Shown here one piece after another: positions 17,953-25,690 of a stretch of DNA of 64,000 nt. Source of the DNA: Allorhizobium undicola ORS 992 = ATCC 700741. Lineage in GTDB: Bacteria; Pseudomonadota; Alphaproteobacteria; Rhizobiales; Rhizobiaceae. The notes under the pieces were generated by a model, which was given only the letters and a program-made list of their open reading frames with translations, was not told the DNA's origin and ran no database searches. How positions within the stretch are numbered: the stretch's first letter is position 1; each line of letters starts with the position of its first letter. The translations under genes and the position numbers were made by a program. Location of the stretch: contig NZ_JHXQ01000008.1 in the NCBI RefSeq assembly GCF_000621665.1, positions 98,035 to 162,034 on the forward strand, in the 5' to 3' direction.

Positions 17953-18249
17953 ATGAGCGACAAGCCCAAAATCACGATTGTTTATTGCACACAGTGCAAC
18001 TGGCTTTTGCGGGCGGGCTGGATGGCCCAGGAATTGTTGCAGACCTTTGGCGAGAGCCTTGGGGAGGTTGGCCTTGTTCCCGGAACCGGGGGAAATTTCG
18101 AAATCCGGTTGAATGGCGACCTCATCTGGGAACGCAAGCGCGATGGGGGCTTTCCCGGACCCAAGGAGTTGAAGCAGCGTGTTCGCGACGTCATCGATCC
18201 GGAGCGCGATCTCGGCCATGTGGATCGCGCTGGAAAACCTGAAAGCTGA
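17953..18249 (+). CDS. SelT/SelW/SelH (Rdx) family thioredoxin-like protein
   Basis: A 98-residue protein with the thioredoxin-like CxxC motif in VYCTQCNWLLRAGWMAQEL and the family pattern GGNFEIRLNGDLIWERKRDGGFPGPKELKQRVRD. This is the bacterial cysteine form of the SelW-like selenoproteins, probably a small redox protein in the cytoplasm; its partners are unknown. An upstream hairpin of REP type and the stem GGCCCGC/GCGGGCC just after the stop (18253-18271) flank it. Confidence 0.9.
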   Translation: MSDKPKITIVYCTQCNWLLRAGWMAQELLQTFGESLGEVGLVPGTGGNFEIRLNGDLIWERKRDGGFPGPKELKQRVRDVIDPERDLGHVDRAGKPES

Positions 18250-18281
18250 AAGGCCCGCTGGTGGCGGGCCTTGAGATCCTG

Positions 18282-18695
18282 TCAGTCGAAGGGGGAACGG
18301 CAAATGCGCGGACGCCCATATGCATCGATGTAGCGGTTGGTATCCGGGTTATAGGAGCGATAGCGGTCCAGGCACCATTCCACGTGGCGGCGCCAGCCGC
18401 GACCGGGAGGCGGGGGCGCCGGACGATAATAACCGGGCGGCGGCGGGGCCGGGCGGTAATAATCCGGCGGCGGCGGCGGCCTGTAGGCGCGTGGCGGCGG
18501 AAAGTCCGGGCGGTCATAGCAGCCATAGGCATCGCAGACATAGCGAATATCGGTGACGGGCGCGGTATCCCCGTTCTGGCCTGCCAGCGGCTGGGCCGTG
18601 GCAGGGCTGAAGGGCATGGCGGCCAGCGCAACATCCGGCACGATAACCGACGCCGTCATGGCCAATCCCAGAAGGGCATTACGAATTGCAAACAT
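18282..18695 (-). CDS. BA14K-like secreted protein with proline-rich region
   Basis: Start ATG 18695 has GAGGAGG 6 nt upstream; the frame opens further to 18773 without a ribosome site. About 137 residues: signal peptide ending VALA-AM, then a low-complexity stretch of PPPPPDYYRPAPPPPG repeats. The C-terminus HVEWCLDRYRSYNPDTNRYIDAYG followed by RPRICRSPF matches the BA14K pattern (H-x-x-W-C .. R-Y-x-S-Y-D/N-P-x-T-N) named after a Brucella 14-kDa immunogen. It is probably periplasmic or surface-associated; the role is unknown. The proline repeats are unlike the usual BA14K proteins, so this is a family relative. Confidence 0.8.
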   Translation of the reverse strand: MFAIRNALLGLAMTASVIVPDVALAAMPFSPATAQPLAGQNGDTAPVTDIRYVCDAYGCYDRPDFPPPRAYRPPPPPDYYRPAPPPPGYYRPAPPPPGRGWRRHVEWCLDRYRSYNPDTNRYIDAYGRPRICRSPFD

Positions 18696-19011
18696 CCTGG
18701 CCTCCTCGAAAATGCGCAAGCAACGGAAATCCTCGATAAAAGGTTCCTGAATCGATCCTGCCTTTTCCGTCATCCCCCGAAAAAAAACAAGGCTCTGGTT
18801 TTAGCGCCTTTGAAATCGCCGTTTTGAGGCTCGCGGGCGCAATTTTTCAATTTACCGCCAAGCACCTGAATATGTTATATTTTAACTTCATTCATGCATC
18901 AACATACCCGGCAAATCCGGGCTTTTTCGAGGGTTCTCGGCACGCTTTGACACGAAAGCTTCAAAAACCGAGTTGACAGAAATGGGGAGGCCCTTTAAAC
19001 GGCTCCTCGTC

Positions 19012-19096
19012 GCCCAGATGGCGGAATTGGTAGACGCGCAGGTTTCAGGTACCTGTGTCGCAAGACGTGGAGGTTCGAGTCCTCTTCTGGGCACCA
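19012..19096 (+). tRNA. tRNA-Leu (CAG)
   Basis: Eighty-five nt including encoded CCA. The acceptor stem GCCCAGA / TCTGGGC, the D-arm, a 5-bp anticodon stem CAGGT/ACCTG with loop TTCAGGT (anticodon CAG), a long variable arm (TGTCGCAAGACGTG) typical of class II tRNA-Leu, and the T-arm GAGGTTCGAGTCCTC are all present. Confidence 0.95.
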
Positions 19097-19140
19097 AATT
19101 CCGGTTTCCGAACCTTGCACAAGGTTTGTGGAACATCAAA

Positions 19141-19167
19141 AAAAGCCCGGCATTGCCGGGCTTTTTT
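19141..19167 (+). terminator. Rho-independent terminator after tRNA-Leu
   Basis: AGCCCGGC (19144-19151) pairs with GCCGGGCT (19155-19162) followed by six Ts. The preceding A-run suggests it may also stop the opposing minus-strand operon ending at 19310. Confidence 0.85.
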
Positions 19168-19309
19168 GCATTTTGGGTTTTGATCATTCTGGCCGACTTT
19201 ACCTGTTTTGAAAGATGGGCAGGACCCGAAAGGCGATGTCTGTCGCCTTTCCTGTAAGCCATGTCGGACAAGGCTCCGATAAAGGGTTAAGGTTGCCTTG
19301 CCGCAGGCC

Positions 19310-20962
19310 TCACTCCTTCCAGGCGGCATTGTCTGGAATGGAATAGCGGTCCACCACGACCTGAATGATCGATGGAGCGCCGCGATTGGCTTTTGCCTCC
19401 TCCACGGCCTGTTTCAGCTCGCCATAGGTTTCCACCTTCCAGCCTTTGCAACCGAAGACGTCGGCAAGCTTGCTGTAGTTCCAGCGATGCAGCACGCAGG
19501 CATCGAAGACCGGCTTCTTCGTATTGAACACGGATGCATCGGCCAGCCATTGTTCCACGCCGTAAATGCCATTGTCGATGATGAAGATGATGGGGTCGAG
19601 GCCGAAGCGGGTCTGGGTGGACAGCGCCTGTGCGGTCATCTGGAAGCCGCCATCGCCGGAAAACACCATGAGACGCTGGTTTTCAGCCTTGGCGAGGCAA
19701 ACGCCGGTGGCGGCGGCGGTCATATAGCCGATGGAGGAATAAGAGGACTGGATGATGAAGCCGGACGGCGCGCTGACCTTGAGCGCCATGCCGCCGAAAT
19801 AATTGAGGCTGGCATCGGCGCCCACCAGTGTATTTTCGTCGATATGGTTTTGAATGCTCTGATAAAAGCCCTGATAGGTCACTTTGTCGGCGTCGCTGGC
19901 CGCTGGCGATGGCAGCGGGGCGGCTGGGGTGAAATCCGGGATTTTCGGCATGAGCTGTGCTGCCAGCAGGCCATCGATGAGGTCGCTCAACGCCACTTCG
20001 GTATCGAAGTTCGTGCCGAATTTCAGCGTCTGCCATGAGGCGAAGGCGGTGTTGTTTTCATCGAGCGCCCAGCCAAGATCGTTGATGTCGGTGAGCCAGA
20101 CCCCGAGCGCCAGCACGAAATCGGCGTCCCTCATCTGCTTTTGCACCTGTGCGGAGGAGGATTGCCCATCGAAAACCCCGACGAACTGGCCATCGCTTTC
20201 CGGCAGGACGGATTTGCTCATCAATTCGGTAACAAAGGGAAGCTTGAGCTGGTGCAGCAGGGCTGTTGCCTTGTCATGCAGGCCGTAGCGGTCGATTTCC
20301 GGTCCAAGCCAGATCAACGGATGCTGGGCGCACTGCAATCTCTGGCCGATCGTGTCTATGGCCTGTTGCAGGCTGGCGGCATTGGAAAGGCAGGGCGCGG
20401 GTGAAAGCAGGCCCACGGGGGCGGCACAGGGCATGTCCACCATGTCTTCCAGCAATTCGATGTAGACCGGCTGGCGCGCGCTGATGCATTGGGTCAGGGC
20501 ATAATCGATCAGCATGGGCGCCATATGCGGGCTGTCGATGCGCACGGCTGCTGCGGTGATATACTGAAAGACTTGAAGGTCGGTCTGCTTGCTGCTGATG
20601 AAGTGGTGCGAGCTATAGCCCGTCTGCTCGAAATTCAGCGTGCGCTGAATGCTCGGCGCGCCATTGACCAGCACGACGGGAACGCGCTCCACAAAAGCGC
20701 CCGCAATGGCATTGGTGGCCGAAAGCGCGCCTGCGGAATAGGTGGTGCAAAGTGCGCCGATGCGGTTGATGCGCGCATATCCGTCCGCGGCATAGCCGGC
20801 GTTCAGCTCGTTGACTTCTTGCATAACCTGAATGCCGCCGGGGGCAACGTAATTCGTGACCCAGTCGATCGAATAGTCTCCGGCAATGGAAAACAGGTGC
20901 TTGAGGCCAAGCTGCTTCAGCCGGTCCACAAGGTAGCGGCCAACGGTATAGCTATCGGTCAT
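19310..20962 (-). CDS. ThDP-dependent 2-keto acid decarboxylase (pyruvate/indolepyruvate decarboxylase-like)
   Basis: The 550-residue protein has the layout of PDC/IPDC enzymes. The catalytic Glu is in MQEVNELNAGYAADGYAR (about 51), an adjacent HH pair is in GYSSHHFISSKQ (about 112), and the C-terminal ThDP site is SGDGGFQMTAQALS .. IIDNGIYGVE. It would decarboxylate a 2-oxo acid to an aldehyde in the cytoplasm. This is the last gene of an eight-gene run (29053 to 19310), 82 bp after the MBL gene, with GAAAGGA 6 nt before the ATG. The substrate cannot be read from sequence; in this context a sugar-derived or aromatic 2-keto acid is plausible. Confidence 0.88.
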   Translation of the reverse strand: MTDSYTVGRYLVDRLKQLGLKHLFSIAGDYSIDWVTNYVAPGGIQVMQEVNELNAGYAADGYARINRIGALCTTYSAGALSATNAIAGAFVERVPVVLVNGAPSIQRTLNFEQTGYSSHHFISSKQTDLQVFQYITAAAVRIDSPHMAPMLIDYALTQCISARQPVYIELLEDMVDMPCAAPVGLLSPAPCLSNAASLQQAIDTIGQRLQCAQHPLIWLGPEIDRYGLHDKATALLHQLKLPFVTELMSKSVLPESDGQFVGVFDGQSSSAQVQKQMRDADFVLALGVWLTDINDLGWALDENNTAFASWQTLKFGTNFDTEVALSDLIDGLLAAQLMPKIPDFTPAAPLPSPAASDADKVTYQGFYQSIQNHIDENTLVGADASLNYFGGMALKVSAPSGFIIQSSYSSIGYMTAAATGVCLAKAENQRLMVFSGDGGFQMTAQALSTQTRFGLDPIIFIIDNGIYGVEQWLADASVFNTKKPVFDACVLHRWNYSKLADVFGCKGWKVETYGELKQAVEEAKANRGAPSIIQVVVDRYSIPDNAAWKE

Positions 20963-21044
20963 GGCATGGTCCTTTCATGGCTGCTGCCGGTCTTGCGGCG
21001 CAGGCTCGTCACGTCGGGTTGGGAGGAAAGCGAGCGGCAGAGGC

Positions 21045-21872
21045 TCAGAACTCGCTGGCATTGTCGAAGAGGCGGGGCATATAGATTTTGAAAATCCCCG
21101 CGCATTTGCGTTCGGGAAAGCTTTCCATCATGAAGCGCTGGAAGGCATCGTTGGTCAGGCCGCGTTCCACCGCTTCCATGGCAATGGTCAGATACTGGAT
21201 GTTGCGGGCCACCTCGTCCTTGTCGGCAGGCAGGCCGTGGCCGGGCAGAAACAACTCGTCTTCCGAAGCCAGCATCCTGCCCAGAATATCGATCCAGTGG
21301 TTCATGTATTTGGTGAGGTAAAGATGCGTGCCGCTATAGATGAGGTCCTGCGCGATGAAGACGCGCTGGTCCGGCAGGCGAATGGTCAGGAGATAGTCGA
21401 TTTCCGTATCGACTATCTTGTCGAACACATAGGTCACGCCGTCGATGACCTCCGTCGTGCCAGCCTCCACGGCGTGTTGGGGGATCAGAACGTCGTTCGG
21501 CGCCAGGTTGCCCATTTTCCAGTGGTCCTGAAGGGAAGTCTGGCCATCGGTTTTCAGGAAATCGATGGTTTCCTGAAGAGCATAGACCGGCACATTGGCA
21601 AAGGCTGCGTAAAGACCGAACCAGTGATCGGGATGGCGATGGGAAAGGTAGAGGCGGTTGATGGGCTTTTTCAATCCGTTGGCATAGGCGCGAAACTGTT
21701 CGGCATAGGGAACGAGGAATTGCCCGTCGATCAGCACCAGTTCCTTTTCGCTTTCGATGATATGCGTGGCATTGGCGATATTGTCTTCGGTATAGGCCGA
21801 GATGAAGGTGTGAATCCGCACCTTGTCCAGATGCCGGACGGTAACGATGGGCGGCGGTAATTGCAAAACCAT
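21045..21872 (-). CDS. Metallo-beta-lactamase fold hydrolase
   Basis: The 275-residue protein has the MBL zinc motif HxHxDH as SHRHPDHWFG at about residue 80, and the C-terminal ligands near DLIYSGTHLY and FLPGHGLP. It is a zinc hydrolase of the broad MBL superfamily; the region PVYALQETIDFLKTDG suggests no close glyoxalase II or lactamase identity. ATG 21872 follows AGGAGAC. It lies between an epimerase-like gene (60 bp) and the decarboxylase (82 bp) in the same operon, so it may hydrolyse a lactone or thioester intermediate; this is inference. Confidence 0.87.
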   Translation of the reverse strand: MVLQLPPPIVTVRHLDKVRIHTFISAYTEDNIANATHIIESEKELVLIDGQFLVPYAEQFRAYANGLKKPINRLYLSHRHPDHWFGLYAAFANVPVYALQETIDFLKTDGQTSLQDHWKMGNLAPNDVLIPQHAVEAGTTEVIDGVTYVFDKIVDTEIDYLLTIRLPDQRVFIAQDLIYSGTHLYLTKYMNHWIDILGRMLASEDELFLPGHGLPADKDEVARNIQYLTIAMEAVERGLTNDAFQRFMMESFPERKCAGIFKIYMPRLFDNASEF

Positions 21873-21932
21873 GGGGGTCTCCTGAAACGTGAAGAGGCGT
21901 TGGACAGGTCTGATGGCAGGCTCTGCCTGACG

Positions 21933-22961
21933 TCAGGCGCGCTGGCGGGCCTTTGAGGCATGGGCGTCCAGTTCGCGGCGAAGCGTTTTCAGCGCTGCCT
22001 CGGCCACCTGATAGGCACTTTCGACGCCTGCCACCGGCGCATCCTCGCCCGGACGCCAGAAGCGCCGCCGGGTCATGCGCATGGAGCTTTCGAAGGGTTC
22101 GATGGCATTGAACACCTCCACCAGATATGGGCCGGAATAAACCGGCTCGATCTCGCCCAGCATGATGTCCCAGGGGATCCAGCAATCGGCGATCGCGCCG
22201 CGGTCGGGTGCGGAAACGTGGAAGTAATGGAGCCGGTTCTGCGCGACGGCGCGCGCCACATTCTGCCGGAATACCGCCGGGCCCTGACTTTCCATCACCA
22301 CCTGCGCACTGTCGATGGTTACGCCGCAGGCGCCAGCTTGCGCCCCGTCCAGAAAGTCGAGCGCCTCAGACACCATGGTCGGGCCGGGGGTCTCCCAGTT
22401 TTTCACCGGCTCGATGGCCAGCTTCACCTTCTTTGTGGCGGCATAGTCGGCCAGTTCGCGAAAAATGTCGCGCGCCGCCGCATAGCGTGGCTGCATCCAG
22501 GCGTGAAGCGCGTCGCTCCAGATTCCCTGCCCGTCGTCGGTGGTGGGAAAGACGCCGTAGGGATAGAGGAAGGGGCCGGACATGATGGTGTTTTCGCCGC
22601 CGAGGATCGAGGTAATGTCCACCCGCGATTTCAGATAGCGCAGCGCCTGATGGCGCTGTTCGGCATAAGGCGAGGTCGGATCGAAAGTGCGGGTGGTGCC
22701 GACATTGGTTGTGAAGGGAATTTCGGCAAAGCCCGCCGCATCGAAGGCGTGGCGCAGCCGCCGGTAACTTTCCACTTGCGCCTGAAGATCGCCGCCCGGA
22801 TCGCCCGGTGCGATGTGAGCGTCGAAGCCATGATAGCCCATGGCCGTCAGGGCCTTGAGATGGCTTACCAGAATGGCGGTATAGGCGCTGTCGGTGGGGC
22901 GCAGGTCCGCCGTGAACATGAAGAAGCTGAAATAGATCTTTCGCGTGCCGGAATGAGGCAT
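21933..22961 (-). CDS. Sugar phosphate isomerase/epimerase-like TIM-barrel protein (paralogue 1)
   Basis: A 342-residue xylose isomerase-like (AP2Ec) barrel. The metal-binding acidic residues are placed as expected: KLAIEPVKNWETPG (Glu), VTIDSAQVVME (Asp) and YFHVSAPDRGAI (His-x-Ser). Start ATG 22961 has GGGAG 8 nt upstream; a GTG at 22970 also exists. Family members include 3-dehydroshikimate dehydratase, hydroxypyruvate isomerase, inosose dehydratase and the C-glycoside-cleaving enzymes that act on 3-keto sugars. The exact reaction is unknown. It is followed 60 bp later by the MBL gene and preceded 57 bp by the second barrel. Confidence 0.85.
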   Translation of the reverse strand: MPHSGTRKIYFSFFMFTADLRPTDSAYTAILVSHLKALTAMGYHGFDAHIAPGDPGGDLQAQVESYRRLRHAFDAAGFAEIPFTTNVGTTRTFDPTSPYAEQRHQALRYLKSRVDITSILGGENTIMSGPFLYPYGVFPTTDDGQGIWSDALHAWMQPRYAAARDIFRELADYAATKKVKLAIEPVKNWETPGPTMVSEALDFLDGAQAGACGVTIDSAQVVMESQGPAVFRQNVARAVAQNRLHYFHVSAPDRGAIADCWIPWDIMLGEIEPVYSGPYLVEVFNAIEPFESSMRMTRRRFWRPGEDAPVAGVESAYQVAEAALKTLRRELDAHASKARQRA

Positions 22962-23027
22962 GATCGTCACTCCCGCTGGCCGGGCCAGCGTCTTGAGGGT
23001 GGATTGTGCGGAAAAAGGGTGCAGGGC

Positions 23028-23966
23028 CTACCAGCCAAGGAGCTGGCGTATGTAAGCGCGGCCCATCAGCGCGTATTCCAGCGGATCGGCCTTGGCCGGA
23101 TCCTGTTCGGCCTCGACGCAGATCCAGCCTGCAAAGTCCGCTGCCGCCAGCGTATCGAGGATTTGCGGGAAGGTGCTGATCGAGCCATTGCCGGGAACGG
23201 TAAAAATGCCTGCCTCAATGCCCTGCTGGAAGGACAGGCCCTTCTCATGGATGGTTTTCACCACATCGGCGCGAATGTCCTTCAGGTGAACATGCTTGAT
23301 GCGGGGCGCATAGGCCTTGGCAAGCGCCAGCGGATCGACGCCTGCCGCCGCCTGATGGGCCGTATCCAGCAGCATGTGCACGAGCGTGGGATCGGTTTCG
23401 TCCATCAGCCGGTGGATGGCCTCGGTCTTCATGACGCCGGTGCCCAGATGCGGGTGATAGCAAAGGCGGCGATTGCGGGCCTTGGCCTTTTCCCCGGCCA
23501 GATGCAGACCTTCGATAAGATGTTTCCACTGCTCCCCGGAAAATTCCGGGCAATTGGGAAAAAGCGCCACGGGCAGCGGATTGACCGCACCGCCGAATTC
23601 CGACACCACCAGATCGGCGCGGCGCGGGTCGTCGCTGCCGCCTTCCATGGCTTCCAGAAAATCGAGCTGCTTGTCCACATTGGCCAGCGTCTGCTGCTTC
23701 ATGGCCTTGATGGTGAAATAGGTGCTGACCCAGGGCTCGGAAATGCGCAGGTTGCGCAGTTCGAGCTGCGGACGCAGCACGGCAGGATCGGTGGGGTATT
23801 TGTGGCCGACACCGCAGCCGACATAGCCGGCCAGCGCCATTTCGCTGAGCGCCTGCTCATAGGGAATGCCGATATCGATATTGATGAAGTCGTCGTTCCA
23901 CCACAGCGTCGGAATGACGCCGATCCAGACCTTGTCGGGGGTGAGGCGGGAAAGATGTGAGGTCAT
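23028..23966 (-). CDS. Sugar phosphate isomerase/epimerase, IolE-like (paralogue 2)
   Basis: The 312-residue TIM-barrel protein resembles inosose dehydratase IolE. The N-terminal IGVIPTLWWNDDF corresponds to the IolE IGINPIGWSNDD segment. Metal-ligand segments are RLCYHPHLGTG, HMLLDTAHQAAAG and HVHLKDIRADVV (His-x-His), with a C-terminal GWICVEAEQDP Glu. It would dehydrate or isomerise a keto-cyclitol or keto-sugar. It is not part of an iol operon: no iolB, C, D or G genes are near. Start ATG 23966 (MTSHLSRL); the longer frame to 24050 has no support. Confidence 0.87.
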   Translation of the reverse strand: MTSHLSRLTPDKVWIGVIPTLWWNDDFINIDIGIPYEQALSEMALAGYVGCGVGHKYPTDPAVLRPQLELRNLRISEPWVSTYFTIKAMKQQTLANVDKQLDFLEAMEGGSDDPRRADLVVSEFGGAVNPLPVALFPNCPEFSGEQWKHLIEGLHLAGEKAKARNRRLCYHPHLGTGVMKTEAIHRLMDETDPTLVHMLLDTAHQAAAGVDPLALAKAYAPRIKHVHLKDIRADVVKTIHEKGLSFQQGIEAGIFTVPGNGSISTFPQILDTLAAADFAGWICVEAEQDPAKADPLEYALMGRAYIRQLLGW

Positions 23967-24068
23967 GACAGAATCCGTTTCAAAAGGAAGAGTGGCTGGA
24001 GCATTTCTGGAGAAAGCCGCAGGGCGGCTTCCCGTCGGCGGGCCTTCCAAAGCAAAGCGCGGCAGCGC

Positions 24069-24536
24069 TCACGCCGGAATGGGCGGTATTGACGGCGGAA
24101 GTTTCCATGAGCCGTAGCCGGGCGCCTTGGCGCCCGCCGGATGGGCGCCGATGGCCTTCCACAACAGGCCTTCCACATAGGCTTCGGGAGACACCACGAA
24201 GGTCGTGTCGTTCGGGTGGGGGCCAAAGCGTTCGCTCCAATCGGTGGGAAGCTGGAACCAGGTGCCGGAATACCAGAGCTTGATCAGCGCGCGCGCCACA
24301 TCGCCCAGAAGCTCGTCGCCGAGAATGGCGAGACGCAGGGCCCGGACCCGCTCCTGCGCCGGGGATGGCGGCAGGCCTTCAAAGGCACCGAGCAGACGGT
24401 CGGTGATTGTCTGCCCCACGACCTTTTCCAGCGTGGCGAAATAAAGCTCCGCAAGCCCGGTTCCGAGGAGATCGAAGCGGGTAAAGGCGGTGAGTTCGGC
24501 CGAAAGGGAAAGGAAGAGTTCGAAACGGGCACTCAT
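24069..24536 (-). CDS. Sugar dehydrogenase complex small subunit (FAD-SLDH type)
   Basis: A 155-residue alpha-helical protein. The patterns DLLGTGLAELYFATLE, ALIKLWYSGTWFQLP and the C-terminal LLWKAIGAHPAGAKAPGYGSW match the small subunits of membrane FAD-containing sorbitol/fructose dehydrogenases. Unlike those it has no signal peptide or Tat motif. It overlaps the end of the ferritin-like gene by 4 bp (ATGA) and is two genes downstream of a GMC flavoprotein, its likely partner large subunit. No cytochrome c subunit is in the cluster, so the electron acceptor is unclear. Confidence 0.78.
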   Translation of the reverse strand: MSARFELFLSLSAELTAFTRFDLLGTGLAELYFATLEKVVGQTITDRLLGAFEGLPPSPAQERVRALRLAILGDELLGDVARALIKLWYSGTWFQLPTDWSERFGPHPNDTTFVVSPEAYVEGLLWKAIGAHPAGAKAPGYGSWKLPPSIPPIPA

Positions 24537-25651
24537 GCCACGGCCTCCTTCGGGCTTGGCGCGGTCTTTTGGCTCGCCGTTCCGATTTCATAGGTCGGCC
24601 CGCCATTGCGCCCCGGTTTTCCCGGCAGGGGATTGCGGATCAGCTCCTGCATGATGTTGCGGAATTCGAACATCAGCGGCACGGCGGCATCCGTCAGCAA
24701 TTGCGGCTCGCCATTATAGGCCCGCGTCAAAAGGGCCAGAAACGCGCCGTAACGGTCGTTGAAAGCGCGCGTTGCATCGTAAAGCTCGCTTCCCTGCTGA
24801 ATGTCGGCCAGCTTCACATTGGGCTGCATGGGATAGGCGCCCTGCCAGTCCACCTGCAAATGCGGACCGCTGGGATGACCGGGGCGGTCGCCCTTGCGGT
24901 AGTAGCGGCCCAGAAACAGTTCCTGAAAGCGATAGTAATGGGCCAGCTCATGCTCGTCATCGTCATAGATGCCGCCGCCATCGCCTTCACCCTGTTCGAT
25001 AATCAGGTCGATGGCCTCAAGCGCGCTGTCCAGATCCGTCACGGCGATGAGGTTGCCGCCGCCGGAATAATAATATTCCGGCGTGATTTGCAGGGCGGGA
25101 TCGCCGGTAAAGATCGTGGTCTTTGCCTTGCGGGCCTCTTCCTCCAGAAAGCGGATGCCCTCGGAAATCACGGTATAGAATTCGCCGATGCTGTAGAAAT
25201 GCAGGTCCGGCTGGCCGGGCGGCGTGGCAAGCCGCTGTTTGCCAGGTTCCGTCTTGCGCCGGATCAGCCCCTTGCCGATCAGGTGATGCGGCCGGCGGGC
25301 GGGCCGCTCGATCTTGAGAAAGCTTTCCACCGCTTCCCGGCTGAAGGGCTGGATGGAAACGAGGAAATCCGTTTCCCCATCCGGCAGGGCGCTCGGATAG
25401 GTTGGCACAAAGCCGGGCTGTGTCAGATCGGGTTTTCCGCCAACTGCGTTCAGGATGTTGGCCGCCAGCGTCAGATGCAGCATTTCCTCCACCGCGATGA
25501 CGCGCAGGATCTGCACCGCATCGGCATTTGTGCCCGGCTTGATCGAGTAAAGCGCCGTCAGATAGGGCGGTATGGTGGCATGTTCGAGCTGCATGGCCCG
25601 TTGCAGCATGTCCCGCAGGTCGTGCAGGCTCTCAATCTTGTAGGATGGCAT
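24533..25651 (-). CDS. Ferritin-like domain protein, VioB/RebD-related
   Basis: The 372-residue protein begins with a ferritin-like helical domain of the kind found in VioB and RebD (iminophenyl-pyruvate dimer synthases). Candidate metal ligands are E23 in QLEHATIPPYL, E55/E56 and H59 in VEEMLHLTLAAN, and a second-half set in SEGIRFLEEE and DEHELAHYYRF. Violacein- and rebeccamycin-type enzymes couple oxidised amino acids, but no vio or reb partner genes are here; all neighbours are sugar-acting enzymes. The function is unassigned. Start ATG 25651 follows ACGGAG. The C-terminal ~100 residues have no recognisable domain. Confidence 0.78.
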   Translation of the reverse strand: MPSYKIESLHDLRDMLQRAMQLEHATIPPYLTALYSIKPGTNADAVQILRVIAVEEMLHLTLAANILNAVGGKPDLTQPGFVPTYPSALPDGETDFLVSIQPFSREAVESFLKIERPARRPHHLIGKGLIRRKTEPGKQRLATPPGQPDLHFYSIGEFYTVISEGIRFLEEEARKAKTTIFTGDPALQITPEYYYSGGGNLIAVTDLDSALEAIDLIIEQGEGDGGGIYDDDEHELAHYYRFQELFLGRYYRKGDRPGHPSGPHLQVDWQGAYPMQPNVKLADIQQGSELYDATRAFNDRYGAFLALLTRAYNGEPQLLTDAAVPLMFEFRNIMQELIRNPLPGKPGRNGGPTYEIGTASQKTAPSPKEAVA

Positions 25652-25690
25652 GGTGATGCTCCGTGAAATGGAATTTGGGAGATGCCGCCG

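Noticed and set aside
17953..18249. Selenoprotein W with selenocysteine
   Set aside because: The redox motif is CTQC with two cysteine codons and no in-frame TGA, so no selenocysteine is needed.
23028..23966. Part of a complete myo-inositol catabolic operon
   Set aside because: The IolE-like protein has no iolB, iolC, iolD or iolG partners nearby; its neighbours point to a different pathway.
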